From contig NZ_ANNV01000104.1 of the NCBI RefSeq assembly GCF_000346755.1, positions 1-35,855 of the forward strand: 35,855 bases of DNA, in the 5' to 3' direction. Each line of letters starts with the position of its first letter. Position 1 is the first letter of the stretch. Of the stretch, positions 24,788-34,444 are shown piece after piece. The position numbers and the translations under genes were made by a program. This DNA comes from Pseudomonas sp. CBZ-4. Its GTDB lineage: Bacteria; Pseudomonadota; Gammaproteobacteria; Pseudomonadales; Pseudomonadaceae. The notes under the pieces are model-generated. The model made no database searches. It was given only the letters and a program-made list of their open reading frames with translations, and had not been told where the DNA came from.

Positions 24788-25417
24788 ATGCACATCCCCC
24801 GCAACCTGCTGGCGTCAGCCTTCATACTGGCCGGCGCCGGCCATGCTGTGGCCGCTTCAAGCGTCGGCCTGAACGTCAAAGGCTCGCTCACGCCAAGCGC
24901 GTGTACACCGAGCATGTCCAGTGGCGGCACCGTTGACTACGGCAAGCTGTCCGCCAAGGACCTCAACGTCGATACCGTGACCCGCCTGCCCCGTGAGTAC
25001 CTGCAACTGCGGGTGGAATGCGATGCGGCCACCGTGTTCGCCCTGCAAGGCCATGACAACCGAGCCGGTTCGTCGCTCGATGGCGACGAAGACAGCTACG
25101 GCCTGGGCCTGATCAATGGCGATGAAAAACTCGGTTCTTATGCGGTGAACCTGTCGTCTGCCGTGGCGGACGGCGTACCGTCCAGATTCATCATGTCTTA
25201 TGACGGCGGGGTGACCTGGTCGCCTTGGCCCGGTGGCGCCCTGTGGGTCGGTGGCACGACCGCGGTGGCCGACAACTCATCCTTCACCCCGCTGCCGACA
25301 AAGGTGCTGACGGGCGAGATGATGATCAGAACTGTCATCGCCCCCGCCAACACCCTGACCTTGACCGAGGAAGTGCCAATCGACGGCTCCGTGGCGGTGA
25401 CGGTCAAGTACCTGTGA
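24788..25417 (+). CDS. DUF1120 fimbrial subunit, last gene of the operon
   Basis: A 209-residue exported pilin-like protein. The signal peptide MHIPRNLLASAFILAGAGHAVA precedes ASSVGLNVKGSLTPSAC. LRVEC carries the second Cys. ALQGHDNRAGSSL, YGLGLINGDEKLGSY and EVPIDGSVAVTVKYL complete the family pattern. It resembles the subunit at 17667 in its C-terminal third and in the leader TTAGGAGCAACCCA before the ATG. The stop codon is only 7 bases from the stop of the convergent transporter gene and no terminator is visible between them, so the two transcripts must overlap at their 3' ends. Confidence 0.92.
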   Translation: MHIPRNLLASAFILAGAGHAVAASSVGLNVKGSLTPSACTPSMSSGGTVDYGKLSAKDLNVDTVTRLPREYLQLRVECDAATVFALQGHDNRAGSSLDGDEDSYGLGLINGDEKLGSYAVNLSSAVADGVPSRFIMSYDGGVTWSPWPGGALWVGGTTAVADNSSFTPLPTKVLTGEMMIRTVIAPANTLTLTEEVPIDGSVAVTVKYL

Positions 25418-25424
25418 CACAGCG

Positions 25425-26678
25425 TCATGCCCGTTCGCTGCTGACCCCGACGTAGGCGGCGCGGCCGGCACCGAACCCGGCGATGATCGCGCCCAGGCCG
25501 ATCACGCCGAACACCCAGCCGGTGGCGCCCCAGCCACCGGTCCAGTCATGCAGCACGCCCACCGCCAGCGGGCCCATGGACGCCAACGTATAGCCGATGC
25601 CCTGGGCCATGCCCGACAGGTTGGCGGCCACGTGGGAGTCCCGCGAGCGCAATACGATCAGCGTCAGCGCCAGGCTGAACGTACCGCCTTGGCCCAACCC
25701 CAGCAGGATCGCCCAGCCCCACAAGCCGTCGAGCGGCGCAAACAGGCAACCGAACAACCCGCCGAGGGTCAGCAGCATCACGACCAGGATGGCCGGGCGC
25801 TGGTCCTTGCCACGCGTAGCAAACCAAGGCGCGGTGAGCGCGCTGAGCAACTGCACGATGATCGAGCCAGACAGCGCCAAGCCGGCTTCGGTGGCGCTCA
25901 GACCACGGTCGATGAGGATTGAAGGCAGCCAGCCAAACACGATGTAAGCCAGGGATGATTGCAGGCCCATGTACAAGGTCACTTGCCAGGCCAGGGGATC
26001 GCGTAGCAAGCCTTTCACCCGATAGGCGACTTGATGGGCACCGTGCTTTTGCCCGACCTGCGGCAACCAGAACAGCGCTGCCAGCAGCGCGGGCACAATC
26101 CAGAAACCCAGGCCGATGTTCCAGCTGTCGCCGAAGTAGTGACTCAGCGGCACCGTGGCCCCCGCCGCCAGCGCCGCACCGAGGCACAGCGCCATAGTGT
26201 AGACGCCGGTCATGGTGCCAGCCTGCTTGGCAAAGTCGCGCTTGACGATGCCCGGCAACAACACACCGATGATGCCAATGCTGGCGCCTGCGATCAGGCT
26301 GCCGACGAACAACCCCGCCTCGCCAAACGAGCTGCGCAGGAAAATGCCAGCAGCCAGCGTGAGCAGAATGCCCAGCACCACCCGCTCAGCCCCGAAGCGC
26401 CGCGCGAGGACCGGTGCCAGCGGTGCGAACAGCCCCAGGCACAACACCGGCAAGGTGGTCAGCAAACCGGCCTTGGCCGCCGACAGCCCCAGGCTGTCGG
26501 ACACGTTGCTCAGCAACGGCGAAAGGCTCGACAGCGCCGGGCGCAGGTTCATTGCCACCAGGACCAGTCCCACGATCAACAACCACGGGCGGCTCACCAG
26601 CGGCGGGCGGTGTTGCACCACCTCGTCGTCGGCTTCGGCGTCGATCAACAGTTCTTCAAGTTTGGTTTCGGAGGTCAT
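25425..26678 (-). CDS. MFS transporter of the CynX/NimT family
   Basis: A 417-residue inner-membrane transporter with about twelve hydrophobic helices in two halves. A charged N-terminal tail of about 28 residues precedes the first helix (WLLIVGLVLVAMNLRPALSSLSPLL). The NLRPALSSLSPLL segment and the GIIGVLLPGIVKRDF loop are typical of the CynX/NimT (cyanate / 2-nitroimidazole) branch of the major facilitator superfamily. The substrate cannot be assigned: no cyanase or nitroimidazole-related gene is nearby. Start is ATG at 26678, with only a weak ribosome-binding site. It converges on the fimbrial operon and is divergent from the MqsRA promoter region. Confidence 0.9.
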   Translation of the reverse strand: MTSETKLEELLIDAEADDEVVQHRPPLVSRPWLLIVGLVLVAMNLRPALSSLSPLLSNVSDSLGLSAAKAGLLTTLPVLCLGLFAPLAPVLARRFGAERVVLGILLTLAAGIFLRSSFGEAGLFVGSLIAGASIGIIGVLLPGIVKRDFAKQAGTMTGVYTMALCLGAALAAGATVPLSHYFGDSWNIGLGFWIVPALLAALFWLPQVGQKHGAHQVAYRVKGLLRDPLAWQVTLYMGLQSSLAYIVFGWLPSILIDRGLSATEAGLALSGSIIVQLLSALTAPWFATRGKDQRPAILVVMLLTLGGLFGCLFAPLDGLWGWAILLGLGQGGTFSLALTLIVLRSRDSHVAANLSGMAQGIGYTLASMGPLAVGVLHDWTGGWGATGWVFGVIGLGAIIAGFGAGRAAYVGVSSERA

Positions 26679-26808
26679 TGATCAACTGCCGGCAGCGTGA
26701 TGGGCGCTTGCCCTGATCACTGGTTGAAAAGTCCCACAGCCTATTCGGACGTGCCTACAAGAGCAACGCACTAGGTTTTTTAGGCAACAAAAGGAACTGA
26801 ATTTTCGA

Positions 26809-26837
26809 TTGGTAAAATTACCCTCTGAGGGTAATTA
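26809..26837 (+). promoter_or_regulatory. mqsRA promoter with embedded palindromic operator
   Basis: TTGGTA (26809-26814) and TAATTA (26832-26837) are spaced by exactly 17 bases and form a sigma-70-type promoter. A perfect palindrome, arms AATTACCCTC and GAGGGTAATT around a central T (26816-26836), fills the spacer and overlaps the -10 box. This is the expected place for the antitoxin to bind and shut off its own operon. The predicted transcript start is only about 11 bases before the mqsR ATG (26855). Confidence 0.75.
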
Positions 26838-26854
26838 TTGGACTCAGGTGTCTT

Positions 26855-27166
26855 ATGGAAAAGTACACACCTCATTACGATTTGGCGGTGATAAAGGCGG
26901 ATGTGAGACGGCTTGGCGCCAAGGCATTCACACGTGCGGCAAAGAGAACCGCAGAAGCGCTCGACCTCGATATCAGCGAGATGCAATCGATCATTTACGC
27001 GCTGAAAAACAGGATGTTGTACAAGTCGATGACCACCTATGCCGATCATCGTGTCTGGCAGGACGTCTACCACATCCATTCACATGGTCTGGAGTTTTAC
27101 ATCAAGGTGACGTATTGCTCCGGCAGTAACCCACCGGTGATCTCCTTCAAAGGGATGAACCTATGA
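26855..27166 (+). CDS. mqsR: Type II toxin MqsR (mRNA endoribonuclease)
   Basis: A 103-residue RelE-fold toxin, close in sequence and length to E. coli MqsR (98 residues), which cuts mRNA at GCU sites. Shared blocks are MEKYTPH, YKSMTTYADHRVWQDVYH and ISFKG. Residues matching the E. coli active-site set are Lys57, Gln69, Tyr82 and Lys99, so the toxin looks functional. AGGTG precedes the ATG. The gene comes first in the operon and overlaps the antitoxin start by 4 bases (ATGA), the usual order for this family and the reverse of most type II pairs. Confidence 0.95.
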   Translation: MEKYTPHYDLAVIKADVRRLGAKAFTRAAKRTAEALDLDISEMQSIIYALKNRMLYKSMTTYADHRVWQDVYHIHSHGLEFYIKVTYCSGSNPPVISFKGMNL

Positions 27167-27651
27167 ATACCCAACATTGCTTCATCTGCGGTGCCCCCGA
27201 CGCGATGGTGCGTTTTGAAGGCCGCAGTGAAACCCTGCGCATCAAAGGCATGGAGCAGTGCATTGAAGGTCTTTCGGGCTGGGAGTGCCCGGTGTGCGAG
27301 GACGGCATGTACGACCCCGATAGCTGCGAACGCCACGCCAAGGCCAGTGATGAGCTGCTCCACGCCGCACGGCGGAAGATGGGCGCCGAACTCAAGCGTA
27401 TCCGCCGCAAGCTGCACCTCACGCAAAAAGAAACCGTGGAGTTACTGTCCGGTGGCGGGCACAACGCCTTCTCACGCTACGAACGCGGCGAAATAACACC
27501 GCCCAAACCGTTGATGGTGTTGATGCGCCTGCTGGATCGTCACCCCGACCTGCTCGCCGAGGCCAAAGAACTGGCCGATGGCGCAGACCTGCGCAACGCC
27601 TTCACTTACACCCTCAACAACGAAACGCAAGAAGCCCTCAAAGCGTCCTGA
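27163..27651 (+). CDS. mqsA: Antitoxin MqsA (zinc finger plus HTH)
   Basis: A 162-residue antitoxin that would bind MqsR through its N-terminal domain and DNA through its C-terminal domain. Four Cys of a zinc site are visible: Cys6 and Cys9 (CFIC), then Cys42 and Cys45 (CPVC). An XRE-type helix-turn-helix spans about 74-135 (LKRIRRKLHLTQKETVELLSG), with NAFSRYE supplying Asn101 and Arg105, matching the DNA-contacting residues of E. coli MqsA. It is about 30 residues longer than the E. coli protein, with an added C-terminal segment from about 136 on. It ends just before a strong terminator. Confidence 0.94.
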   Translation: MNTQHCFICGAPDAMVRFEGRSETLRIKGMEQCIEGLSGWECPVCEDGMYDPDSCERHAKASDELLHAARRKMGAELKRIRRKLHLTQKETVELLSGGGHNAFSRYERGEITPPKPLMVLMRLLDRHPDLLAEAKELADGADLRNAFTYTLNNETQEALKAS

Positions 27652-27661
27652 TCCTCCAAAC

Positions 27662-27690
27662 AATAAACCCGGCGCCAGGCCGGGTTTATT
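27662..27690. terminator. Bidirectional terminator between mqsA and aapP
   Basis: A 12-bp perfect stem, AATAAACCCGGC (27662-27673) with GCCGGGTTTATT (27679-27690), around a 5-base loop. A/T-rich arms on both ends give a U-tract in either direction. It serves the convergent mqsRA and aapJQMP transcripts. Confidence 0.92.
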
Positions 27691-27704
27691 TATTCACACA
27701 TCGA

Positions 27705-28469
27705 TCAATGCAGGATCTGGCTCAAGAACAACTTGGTCCGGTCATTCTGCGGGTTGTCGAAGAAGTCGTTCGGCGCCGCCTGTTCGACGATCTCGCCCTT
27801 GTCCATGAAGATCACGCGGTTGGCCACGGTGCGCGCAAAGCCCATCTCGTGGGTCACGCACAACATGGTCATGCCGTCTTCGGCCAGGCCGATCATGGTG
27901 TCGAGAACCTCTTTCACCATCTCCGGGTCGAGTGCCGAGGTCGGCTCATCGAACAGCATGATTTTCGGCTTCATGCACAGCGCACGGGCAATTGCCACGC
28001 GCTGTTGCTGGCCGCCGGACAACTGCCCCGGAAACTTGTGCGCCTGCTCCGGGATACGCACGCGCTCCAGGTAGTGCATGGCGATTTCCTCGGCCTTGCG
28101 CTTGGGCATCTTGCGTACCCACATCGGCGCCAGCGTGCAGTTCTGCAGGATGGTCAGGTGCGGGAACAGGTTGAAGTGCTGGAACACCATGCCGACTTCG
28201 CGGCGGATCGCTTCGATCTGCTTGAGGTCGTTGGTCAGTTCCACGCCATCCACCACGATGCGGCCCTGCTGGTGTTCTTCCAGGCGGTTGAGGCAGCGGA
28301 TGGTGGTGGACTTGCCCGAACCCGACGGGCCGCACAGCACGATACGCTCGCCCTGCTTGACGTTGAGGTTGATGTCTTTCAACACGTGGAACTGGCCGTA
28401 CCACTTGTTGACGCCCTGCATCTGGATAATGCCTTCAGGGCTCACAGGCTGTTTGATCGCTTCGCTCAT
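27705..28469 (-). CDS. aapP: Amino-acid ABC transporter ATP-binding protein AapP
   Basis: A 254-residue ATPase that drives general L-amino-acid uptake with AapQ and AapM. Motifs: Walker [11 protein letters not shown] (residues 48-57), Q-loop VFQHFNLF, signature LSGGQQQR (150-157), Walker [14 protein letters not shown] (170-182) and the switch His in VTHEMG (207). The true start is the ATG at 28469 with AGGAG upstream; the frame stays open for a further kilobase into aapM, but that part is not AapP. It is the last gene of aapJQMP, 11 bases after aapM, and ends at the shared terminator. Confidence 0.96.
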   Translation of the reverse strand: MSEAIKQPVSPEGIIQMQGVNKWYGQFHVLKDINLNVKQGERIVLCGPSGSGKSTTIRCLNRLEEHQQGRIVVDGVELTNDLKQIEAIRREVGMVFQHFNLFPHLTILQNCTLAPMWVRKMPKRKAEEIAMHYLERVRIPEQAHKFPGQLSGGQQQRVAIARALCMKPKIMLFDEPTSALDPEMVKEVLDTMIGLAEDGMTMLCVTHEMGFARTVANRVIFMDKGEIVEQAAPNDFFDNPQNDRTKLFLSQILH

Positions 28470-28480
28470 AACAACAACTC

Positions 28481-29578
28481 CTAACGCTTGTGGCCTGTGT
28501 CGAGCTTGTGTTCCAAATGAATGGAATAGCGCGACATACCAAAACAGAAAATCCAGAACACCAGGGCGGCGAACACGTAGCCTTCGGTGGCCATGCCCAG
28601 CCATTTGGGGTCGGCGGCAGCTTGCTTGACGCTGTTGAGCAGGTCGAACAGGCCGATGATGATCACCAGGCTGGTGTCCTTGAACAACGCGATAAACGTG
28701 TTGACGATGCCGGGGATCACCAGCTTCAGGGCTTGCGGCAAGATCACCAGGCCCATGCTGCGCCAGTAACCCAGGCCCATCGCTGCGGCCGCTTCGTACT
28801 GACCTTTTGGAATCGCCTGCAAGCCACCGCGCACCACTTCGGCCACGTAGGCCGACTGGAACAGGATCACGCCGATCAACGCCCGCAGCAGCTTGTCGAT
28901 GCCCATGCCTTCGGGCAGGAACAACGGCAGCATCACCGAGGACATGAACAGCACGGTGATCAACGGCACGCCGCGCCAGAATTCGATGAAGGTCACGCAG
29001 ACCACACGAATCGCCGGCATGTTCGACCGCCGCCCCAGCGCCAGCACGATGCCCAACGGCAAGGCGCCGGCGATACCGACGGTGGCGATCACCAGGGTCA
29101 GCATCAGGCCGCCCCATTGGCTGGTCGCCACGTTGCTCAGGCCGAAGATCCCGCCGTGCAGCAGGAAGAACGCGATGATCGGGTACAGCACCAGGAAGCC
29201 CAGGCCGTAGATCGCCTTGCGCGGGAAGCGCGAGATGAACAACGGCGCCACGCCGACGATGGCCAGCCACACGGTCAGGTCCACGCGCCAGCGCAGATCG
29301 CCCGGGTAGTAGCCGTACATGAACTGCCCGAAGCGCTGCTGGATAAACACCCAGCAGGCGCCCTCCTTGGTGCAATCGGCGCGCGTGGTGCCGACCCAGT
29401 TGGCATCCAGAATGGCCCAATGCAGGATCGGTGGCACCACCAGGTAGACCAGGTAGAACGCCAGCAACGTCAGCAAGGTGTTGAGCCAACTGGAAAACAG
29501 GTTGGCGCGCATCCATGCCACCGGGCCGAAGACTTTGCTCGGCGGCGGCATATCAGGTTTGAAAGTATGCGTACTCAT
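28481..29578 (-). CDS. aapM: Amino-acid ABC transporter permease AapM
   Basis: A 365-residue inner-membrane permease of the HisM/polar amino acid family. About eight hydrophobic segments are visible. The N-terminal half has long periplasmic loops, as in Aap-type permeases, which are longer than the 220-250 residues of simple HisM proteins. The coupling EAA-like loop reads [29 protein letters not shown] near residue 265. The ATG at 29578 follows aapQ by 10 bases. It forms the transmembrane channel as a heterodimer with AapQ. Confidence 0.95.
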   Translation of the reverse strand: MSTHTFKPDMPPPSKVFGPVAWMRANLFSSWLNTLLTLLAFYLVYLVVPPILHWAILDANWVGTTRADCTKEGACWVFIQQRFGQFMYGYYPGDLRWRVDLTVWLAIVGVAPLFISRFPRKAIYGLGFLVLYPIIAFFLLHGGIFGLSNVATSQWGGLMLTLVIATVGIAGALPLGIVLALGRRSNMPAIRVVCVTFIEFWRGVPLITVLFMSSVMLPLFLPEGMGIDKLLRALIGVILFQSAYVAEVVRGGLQAIPKGQYEAAAAMGLGYWRSMGLVILPQALKLVIPGIVNTFIALFKDTSLVIIIGLFDLLNSVKQAAADPKWLGMATEGYVFAALVFWIFCFGMSRYSIHLEHKLDTGHKR

Positions 29579-29588
29579 GGGTGTGTCC

Positions 29589-30770
29589 TCACCGCTCGAT
29601 CAGCGCAATGCGCTTGTTGTACCAGTTCATCAGCAGCGAGATGCTGATGCTGATCGCCAGGTACACGCTCATGGTGATGGCAATGACTTCAATCGCCTGG
29701 CCGGTCTGGTTGAGCACCGTGCCGGCAAACAGCGAAACCATTTCCGGGTAGCCGATACCGGCGGCCAGCGACGAGTTTTTCGCCAGGTTCAGGTATTGGC
29801 TGGTCAGCGGCGGAATGATCACCCGCAGGGCCTGCGGGATGATGACCTTGCGCAGCGTCGGCCCGGGGCGCAGGCCCAGGGAGCGCGCGGCTTCGGTCTG
29901 GCCGTGGCTGACGGACTTGATGCCCGACCGCACGATCTCGGCGATAAACGCGGCCGTGTAGACGGTCAGTGCCAGGGTCAGTGCCAGCAGTTCGGGGATC
30001 AGTACCCAGCCGCCAACAAAGTTGAAGCCCTGCAACTTGGGCATTTCCCAATGCAGCGGTGCACCGAAGATCAAGGCGCACAACGCCGGGATCACGATGA
30101 ACAGCGCCAGGCCCGCCCAGAATTTGTGGAACGGCACGCCGGTCGCTTCAAAACGCTTGTTGGCCCACCGCGCCATCAGCACGATCGCGACAATCGCGAC
30201 CACCACGCTGGCCACAAACGGCCAGAACCCATCGGCGGCAAGCGCTGCCGGCATGTTCAAGCCACGGCTGCTGACAAAGAAGGTATCGCCGAAGTTGTGG
30301 CTGTTGCGCGGCCCCGGCATGGTCAGGAACACCGCGAAATACCAGAACAGGATTTGCAGCAGCGGCGGAATGTTGCGGAACACTTCCACATACACCGTCG
30401 CCAGCTTGTTGATCATCCAGTTCGGTGACAGCCGTGCCACGCCGATGATGAAACCGAGCAACGTCGCCAGGATCACGCCGATCACCGTGACCAGCAAGGT
30501 GTTGAGCAGACCGATGACAAAGACCCGGGCATAGCTGTCCGATTCGGTGTAGTCGATCAAATGCTGCGCGATGCCAAAGCCGGCACTGCGTTCAAGAAAG
30601 TCGAAACCCGAGGTAATGCCCCGGTGTTGAAGGTTGGTCTGGGTATTGTTGAAGAGGTACCAGCCCAGCGAGACCACCGCCACAATCGTGATGATCTGGA
30701 AGAGCCACGCACGCACTTTGGGATCGCTGAAGCTGAGCTTCTGCTTTGGTGCGCCGATTTGATTTTGCAT
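29589..30770 (-). CDS. aapQ: Amino-acid ABC transporter permease AapQ
   Basis: A 393-residue inner-membrane permease, the partner of AapM. The N-terminus (about 24-45, AWLFQIITIVAVVSLGWYLF) is a membrane helix. The permease core carries the coupling loop TEAARSLGLRPGPTLRKVIIPQALRVIIPP near residue 295, followed by SQYLNLAKNSSLAAGIGYPE. A length near 400 residues is characteristic of AapQ in the Rhizobium-type system. It lies 72 bases downstream of aapJ; that gap contains a strong hairpin. Confidence 0.95.
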   Translation of the reverse strand: MQNQIGAPKQKLSFSDPKVRAWLFQIITIVAVVSLGWYLFNNTQTNLQHRGITSGFDFLERSAGFGIAQHLIDYTESDSYARVFVIGLLNTLLVTVIGVILATLLGFIIGVARLSPNWMINKLATVYVEVFRNIPPLLQILFWYFAVFLTMPGPRNSHNFGDTFFVSSRGLNMPAALAADGFWPFVASVVVAIVAIVLMARWANKRFEATGVPFHKFWAGLALFIVIPALCALIFGAPLHWEMPKLQGFNFVGGWVLIPELLALTLALTVYTAAFIAEIVRSGIKSVSHGQTEAARSLGLRPGPTLRKVIIPQALRVIIPPLTSQYLNLAKNSSLAAGIGYPEMVSLFAGTVLNQTGQAIEVIAITMSVYLAISISISLLMNWYNKRIALIER

Positions 30771-30799
30771 GAAGTGCCCCGGAAATAATGGAACAGAAC

Positions 30800-30828
30800 A
30801 TCACCCGGCGGTTGGCCCACCGGGTGAT
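30800..30828 (-). promoter_or_regulatory. Intercistronic hairpin between aapJ and aapQ
   Basis: Perfect 9-bp stem, ATCACCCGG (30800-30808) with CCGGGTGAT (30820-30828), in the 72-base aapJ-aapQ gap. It lacks a U-tract. Hairpins at this place in binding-protein-dependent operons commonly protect the upstream message or weaken read-through, so that binding protein exceeds permease. Confidence 0.65.
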
Positions 30829-30842
30829 AGAACCATCAGCGA

Positions 30843-31874
30843 TCAGCGCACAGGTGGTGCGTATTGAATGCCGCCGGCGTTCCACAGCGCGTTCAGGCCA
30901 CGGTCGATTTCCAGCGGGGTGCTCTTGCCGAGGTTGCGCTCGAACACTTCGCCGTAGTTACCGACTTGCTTGACGATCTGTACCACCCAGTCTTTCTTCA
31001 CTTTCAGGTCTTTGCCGTATTCGCCGTCGGCACCGAGCAGACGTGCAACGTCCGGGTTCTTGGTGGACTTGGCTTCAGCTTCTACGTTTTTCGAAGTGAT
31101 ACCGGCTTCTTCCGCGTTGAGCATGGCGTAGCCAACCCAGCGCACGATGGCCAGCCACTCGTCGTCGCCGTTACGCACGACCGGGCCCAGCGGTTCTTTG
31201 GAAATAGTTTCCGGCAGGACCACGTAGTCCTTCGGCGACGCCAGCTTGCTGCGCTGGGCGAAGAGTTGGGACTTGTCGGAGGTCAGCACGTCGCAACGCC
31301 CGGATTCCAGCGACTTGGCGCTTTCATCGGAGGTGTCGAAGGTGATCGGGGTGTATTTCAGGTTGTTGCCACGGAAGTAGTCGGAAACGTTCAGCTCGGT
31401 GGTAGTACCGGCCTGGATGCAGATGGTTGCACCGTCCAGTTCCTTGGCACTTTTCACGCCCAGCTTGTTGTTGACCAGGAAACCGATACCGTCGTAGTAG
31501 GTAATGAAGCCTGGGAATTTCAGCCCCATGCCGGCATCGCGGGAGCTGGTCATGGTGGTGTTGCGGGACAGGATGTCGACTTCGCCGGACTGAAGCGCGG
31601 TGAAACGCTCCTTGGCGTTCAACTGGCTGAACTTGACCTTGGTCGCGTCGCCGAACACGGCAGCGGCAACAGCACGGCACACGTCAGCGTCGATCCCGAG
31701 GATCTTGCCGCTGGCATCCGGCACCGAGAAACCCGGCAGGCCGTCACTCACGCCACATTGCACAAAGCCTTTCTTCTGCACGGCATCCAGGGTGGCGCCG
31801 GCTTGGGCGAAACCGCTGACACCCAATACAGCCGCCGCAGTCACGATGGCCAGGGTGGATTTCAATACCTTCAT
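30843..31874 (-). CDS. aapJ: Amino-acid ABC transporter substrate-binding protein AapJ
   Basis: A 343-residue periplasmic binding protein with a signal peptide (MKVLKSTLAIVTAAAVLGVSGFAQA). The mature part starts GATLDAVQKKGFVQCGVSDGLPGFSVPD, a typical family-3 solute-binding opening, and contains GIDADVCRAVAAAVFGD and DILSRNTTMTSSRDAG. The length fits AapJ-type general L-amino-acid binding proteins better than the shorter AatJ/GltI glutamate-aspartate proteins. GGAGG lies five bases before the ATG. It is the first gene of aapJQMP, with a sigma-54 promoter about 185 bases upstream of the start codon. Confidence 0.95.
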   Translation of the reverse strand: MKVLKSTLAIVTAAAVLGVSGFAQAGATLDAVQKKGFVQCGVSDGLPGFSVPDASGKILGIDADVCRAVAAAVFGDATKVKFSQLNAKERFTALQSGEVDILSRNTTMTSSRDAGMGLKFPGFITYYDGIGFLVNNKLGVKSAKELDGATICIQAGTTTELNVSDYFRGNNLKYTPITFDTSDESAKSLESGRCDVLTSDKSQLFAQRSKLASPKDYVVLPETISKEPLGPVVRNGDDEWLAIVRWVGYAMLNAEEAGITSKNVEAEAKSTKNPDVARLLGADGEYGKDLKVKKDWVVQIVKQVGNYGEVFERNLGKSTPLEIDRGLNALWNAGGIQYAPPVR

Positions 31875-32876
<1,002 letters not shown>

Positions 32877-32978
32877 AACCCTGGGTTTATGTAGCCGTAT
32901 GACAGACGCACTACGCCGCGCCCGTTTCTTGCATTACACTGGCCGGCGTACATTCCTTAACCAATTAATGAGATCACC

Positions 32979-34427
32979 GTGCTCGAAGCACTCAAGAAGA
33001 TGTTCGGCAAAAGCGAGGCCGAGCCGCTCGCGCCTGTTCCCAGTGCTCCTGTCCCGCCTGCCGGCAGCCGCAATGACGGCCAACAGCCTGCTCGGACTGC
33101 GCCTGTCGCCCAGCCGACGACGCCTACGGTGACCGCGCCTGAACCGGCAAAAGACGCTGCACCGGCCCCGAAACCGCGCCGTGAACGCGCGCCAAAACCG
33201 CCGGTGATTCCATGGAAACTCGAAGACTTCGTCGTCGAGCCCCAGGAAGGCAAGACCCGCTTCCACGATTTCAAACTCGCCCCGGAACTGATGCACGCCA
33301 TCCAGGACCTGGGTTTCCCGTACTGCACGCCGATCCAGGCGCAGGTGCTGGGTTTCACCCTGGCCGGCAAAGACGCCATCGGCCGCGCCCAGACCGGCAC
33401 CGGCAAGACCGCCGCGTTCCTGATCTCGATCATCACCCAGCTGCTGCAAACGCCGCCGCCGAAAGAGCGCTACATGGGTGAGCCGCGCGCACTGATCATC
33501 GCCCCGACCCGCGAGCTGGTGGTGCAGATCGCCAAGGACGCCGCCGACCTGACCAAGTACACCGGCCTCAACGTCATGACCTTCGTTGGCGGCATGGATT
33601 TCGACAAGCAGCTCAAGCACCTCGAAGCCCGCCACTGCGACATCCTGGTCGCCACGCCGGGCCGCCTGCTGGACTTCAACCAGCGCGGCGACGTGCACCT
33701 GGACATGGTCGAAGTGATGGTGCTGGACGAAGCCGACCGCATGCTCGACATGGGTTTCATCCCGCAAGTACGCCAGATCATTCGCCAGACTCCACCGAAA
33801 TCCGAGCGTCAGACCCTACTGTTCTCCGCGACCTTCACTGAAGACGTGATGAACCTCGCCAAGCAGTGGACCACCGACCCGTCCATCGTCGAGATCGAAG
33901 CGGAAAACGTCGCCAGCGAAAACGTCGAGCAACACATCTACGCCGTGGCCGGTGCCGACAAGTACAAACTGCTCTACAACCTGGTCAACGACAATGGCTG
34001 GGAGCGCGTGATGGTGTTCGCCAACCGCAAGGACGAAGTGCGCCGCATTGAAGAGCGCCTGGTGCGGGATGGTGTGAACGCAGCGCAGTTGTCGGGTGAT
34101 GTGCCGCAGCACAAGCGCATCAAGACGTTGGAAGGTTTCCGCGAAGGCAAGATCCGCGTGTTGGTGGCCACTGACGTGGCGGGCCGTGGCATTCACATTG
34201 ATGGCATCAGCCATGTGATCAACTTCACCCTGCCGGAAGTGCCGGATGACTACGTGCACCGTATTGGCCGTACTGGCCGTGCGGGCGCGGCGGGTGTGTC
34301 GATCAGTTTTGCCGGGGAAGATGATTCGTATCAGTTGCCGTCGATCGAGACGTTGCTGGGGCGCAAGATCAGTTGTGAGACGCCGCCGACGCACCTGTTG
34401 CGCCCGGTAGAACGCAAACGCCCTTAA
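32979..34427 (+). CDS. rhlB: DEAD-box ATP-dependent RNA helicase RhlB
   Basis: A 482-residue RNA helicase involved in RNA unwinding and mRNA turnover. A Pro/Ala/Lys-rich N-terminal extension (about 15-75) precedes the core. Motifs in order: Q motif [10 protein letters not shown], motif I AQTGTGKT, Ia PTREL, GG, Ib [14 protein letters not shown] ([13 protein letters not shown]), [27 protein letters not shown] and [12 protein letters not shown]. The start is GTG at 32979 after a weak GAG. The N-terminal extension is longer than in E. coli RhlB, as is common in pseudomonads, and the C-terminus is short. It converges on moaE across a REPIN. Confidence 0.95.
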   Translation: MLEALKKMFGKSEAEPLAPVPSAPVPPAGSRNDGQQPARTAPVAQPTTPTVTAPEPAKDAAPAPKPRRERAPKPPVIPWKLEDFVVEPQEGKTRFHDFKLAPELMHAIQDLGFPYCTPIQAQVLGFTLAGKDAIGRAQTGTGKTAAFLISIITQLLQTPPPKERYMGEPRALIIAPTRELVVQIAKDAADLTKYTGLNVMTFVGGMDFDKQLKHLEARHCDILVATPGRLLDFNQRGDVHLDMVEVMVLDEADRMLDMGFIPQVRQIIRQTPPKSERQTLLFSATFTEDVMNLAKQWTTDPSIVEIEAENVASENVEQHIYAVAGADKYKLLYNLVNDNGWERVMVFANRKDEVRRIEERLVRDGVNAAQLSGDVPQHKRIKTLEGFREGKIRVLVATDVAGRGIHIDGISHVINFTLPEVPDDYVHRIGRTGRAGAAGVSISFAGEDDSYQLPSIETLLGRKISCETPPTHLLRPVERKRP

Positions 34428-34444
34428 CGCTGAAATGCGCTAAA

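Noticed and set aside
28470..29516. N-terminal extension of aapP to about 600 residues
   Set aside because: The frame stays open through aapM by chance. The ABC domain begins at the ATG at 28469, which has its own ribosome-binding site.
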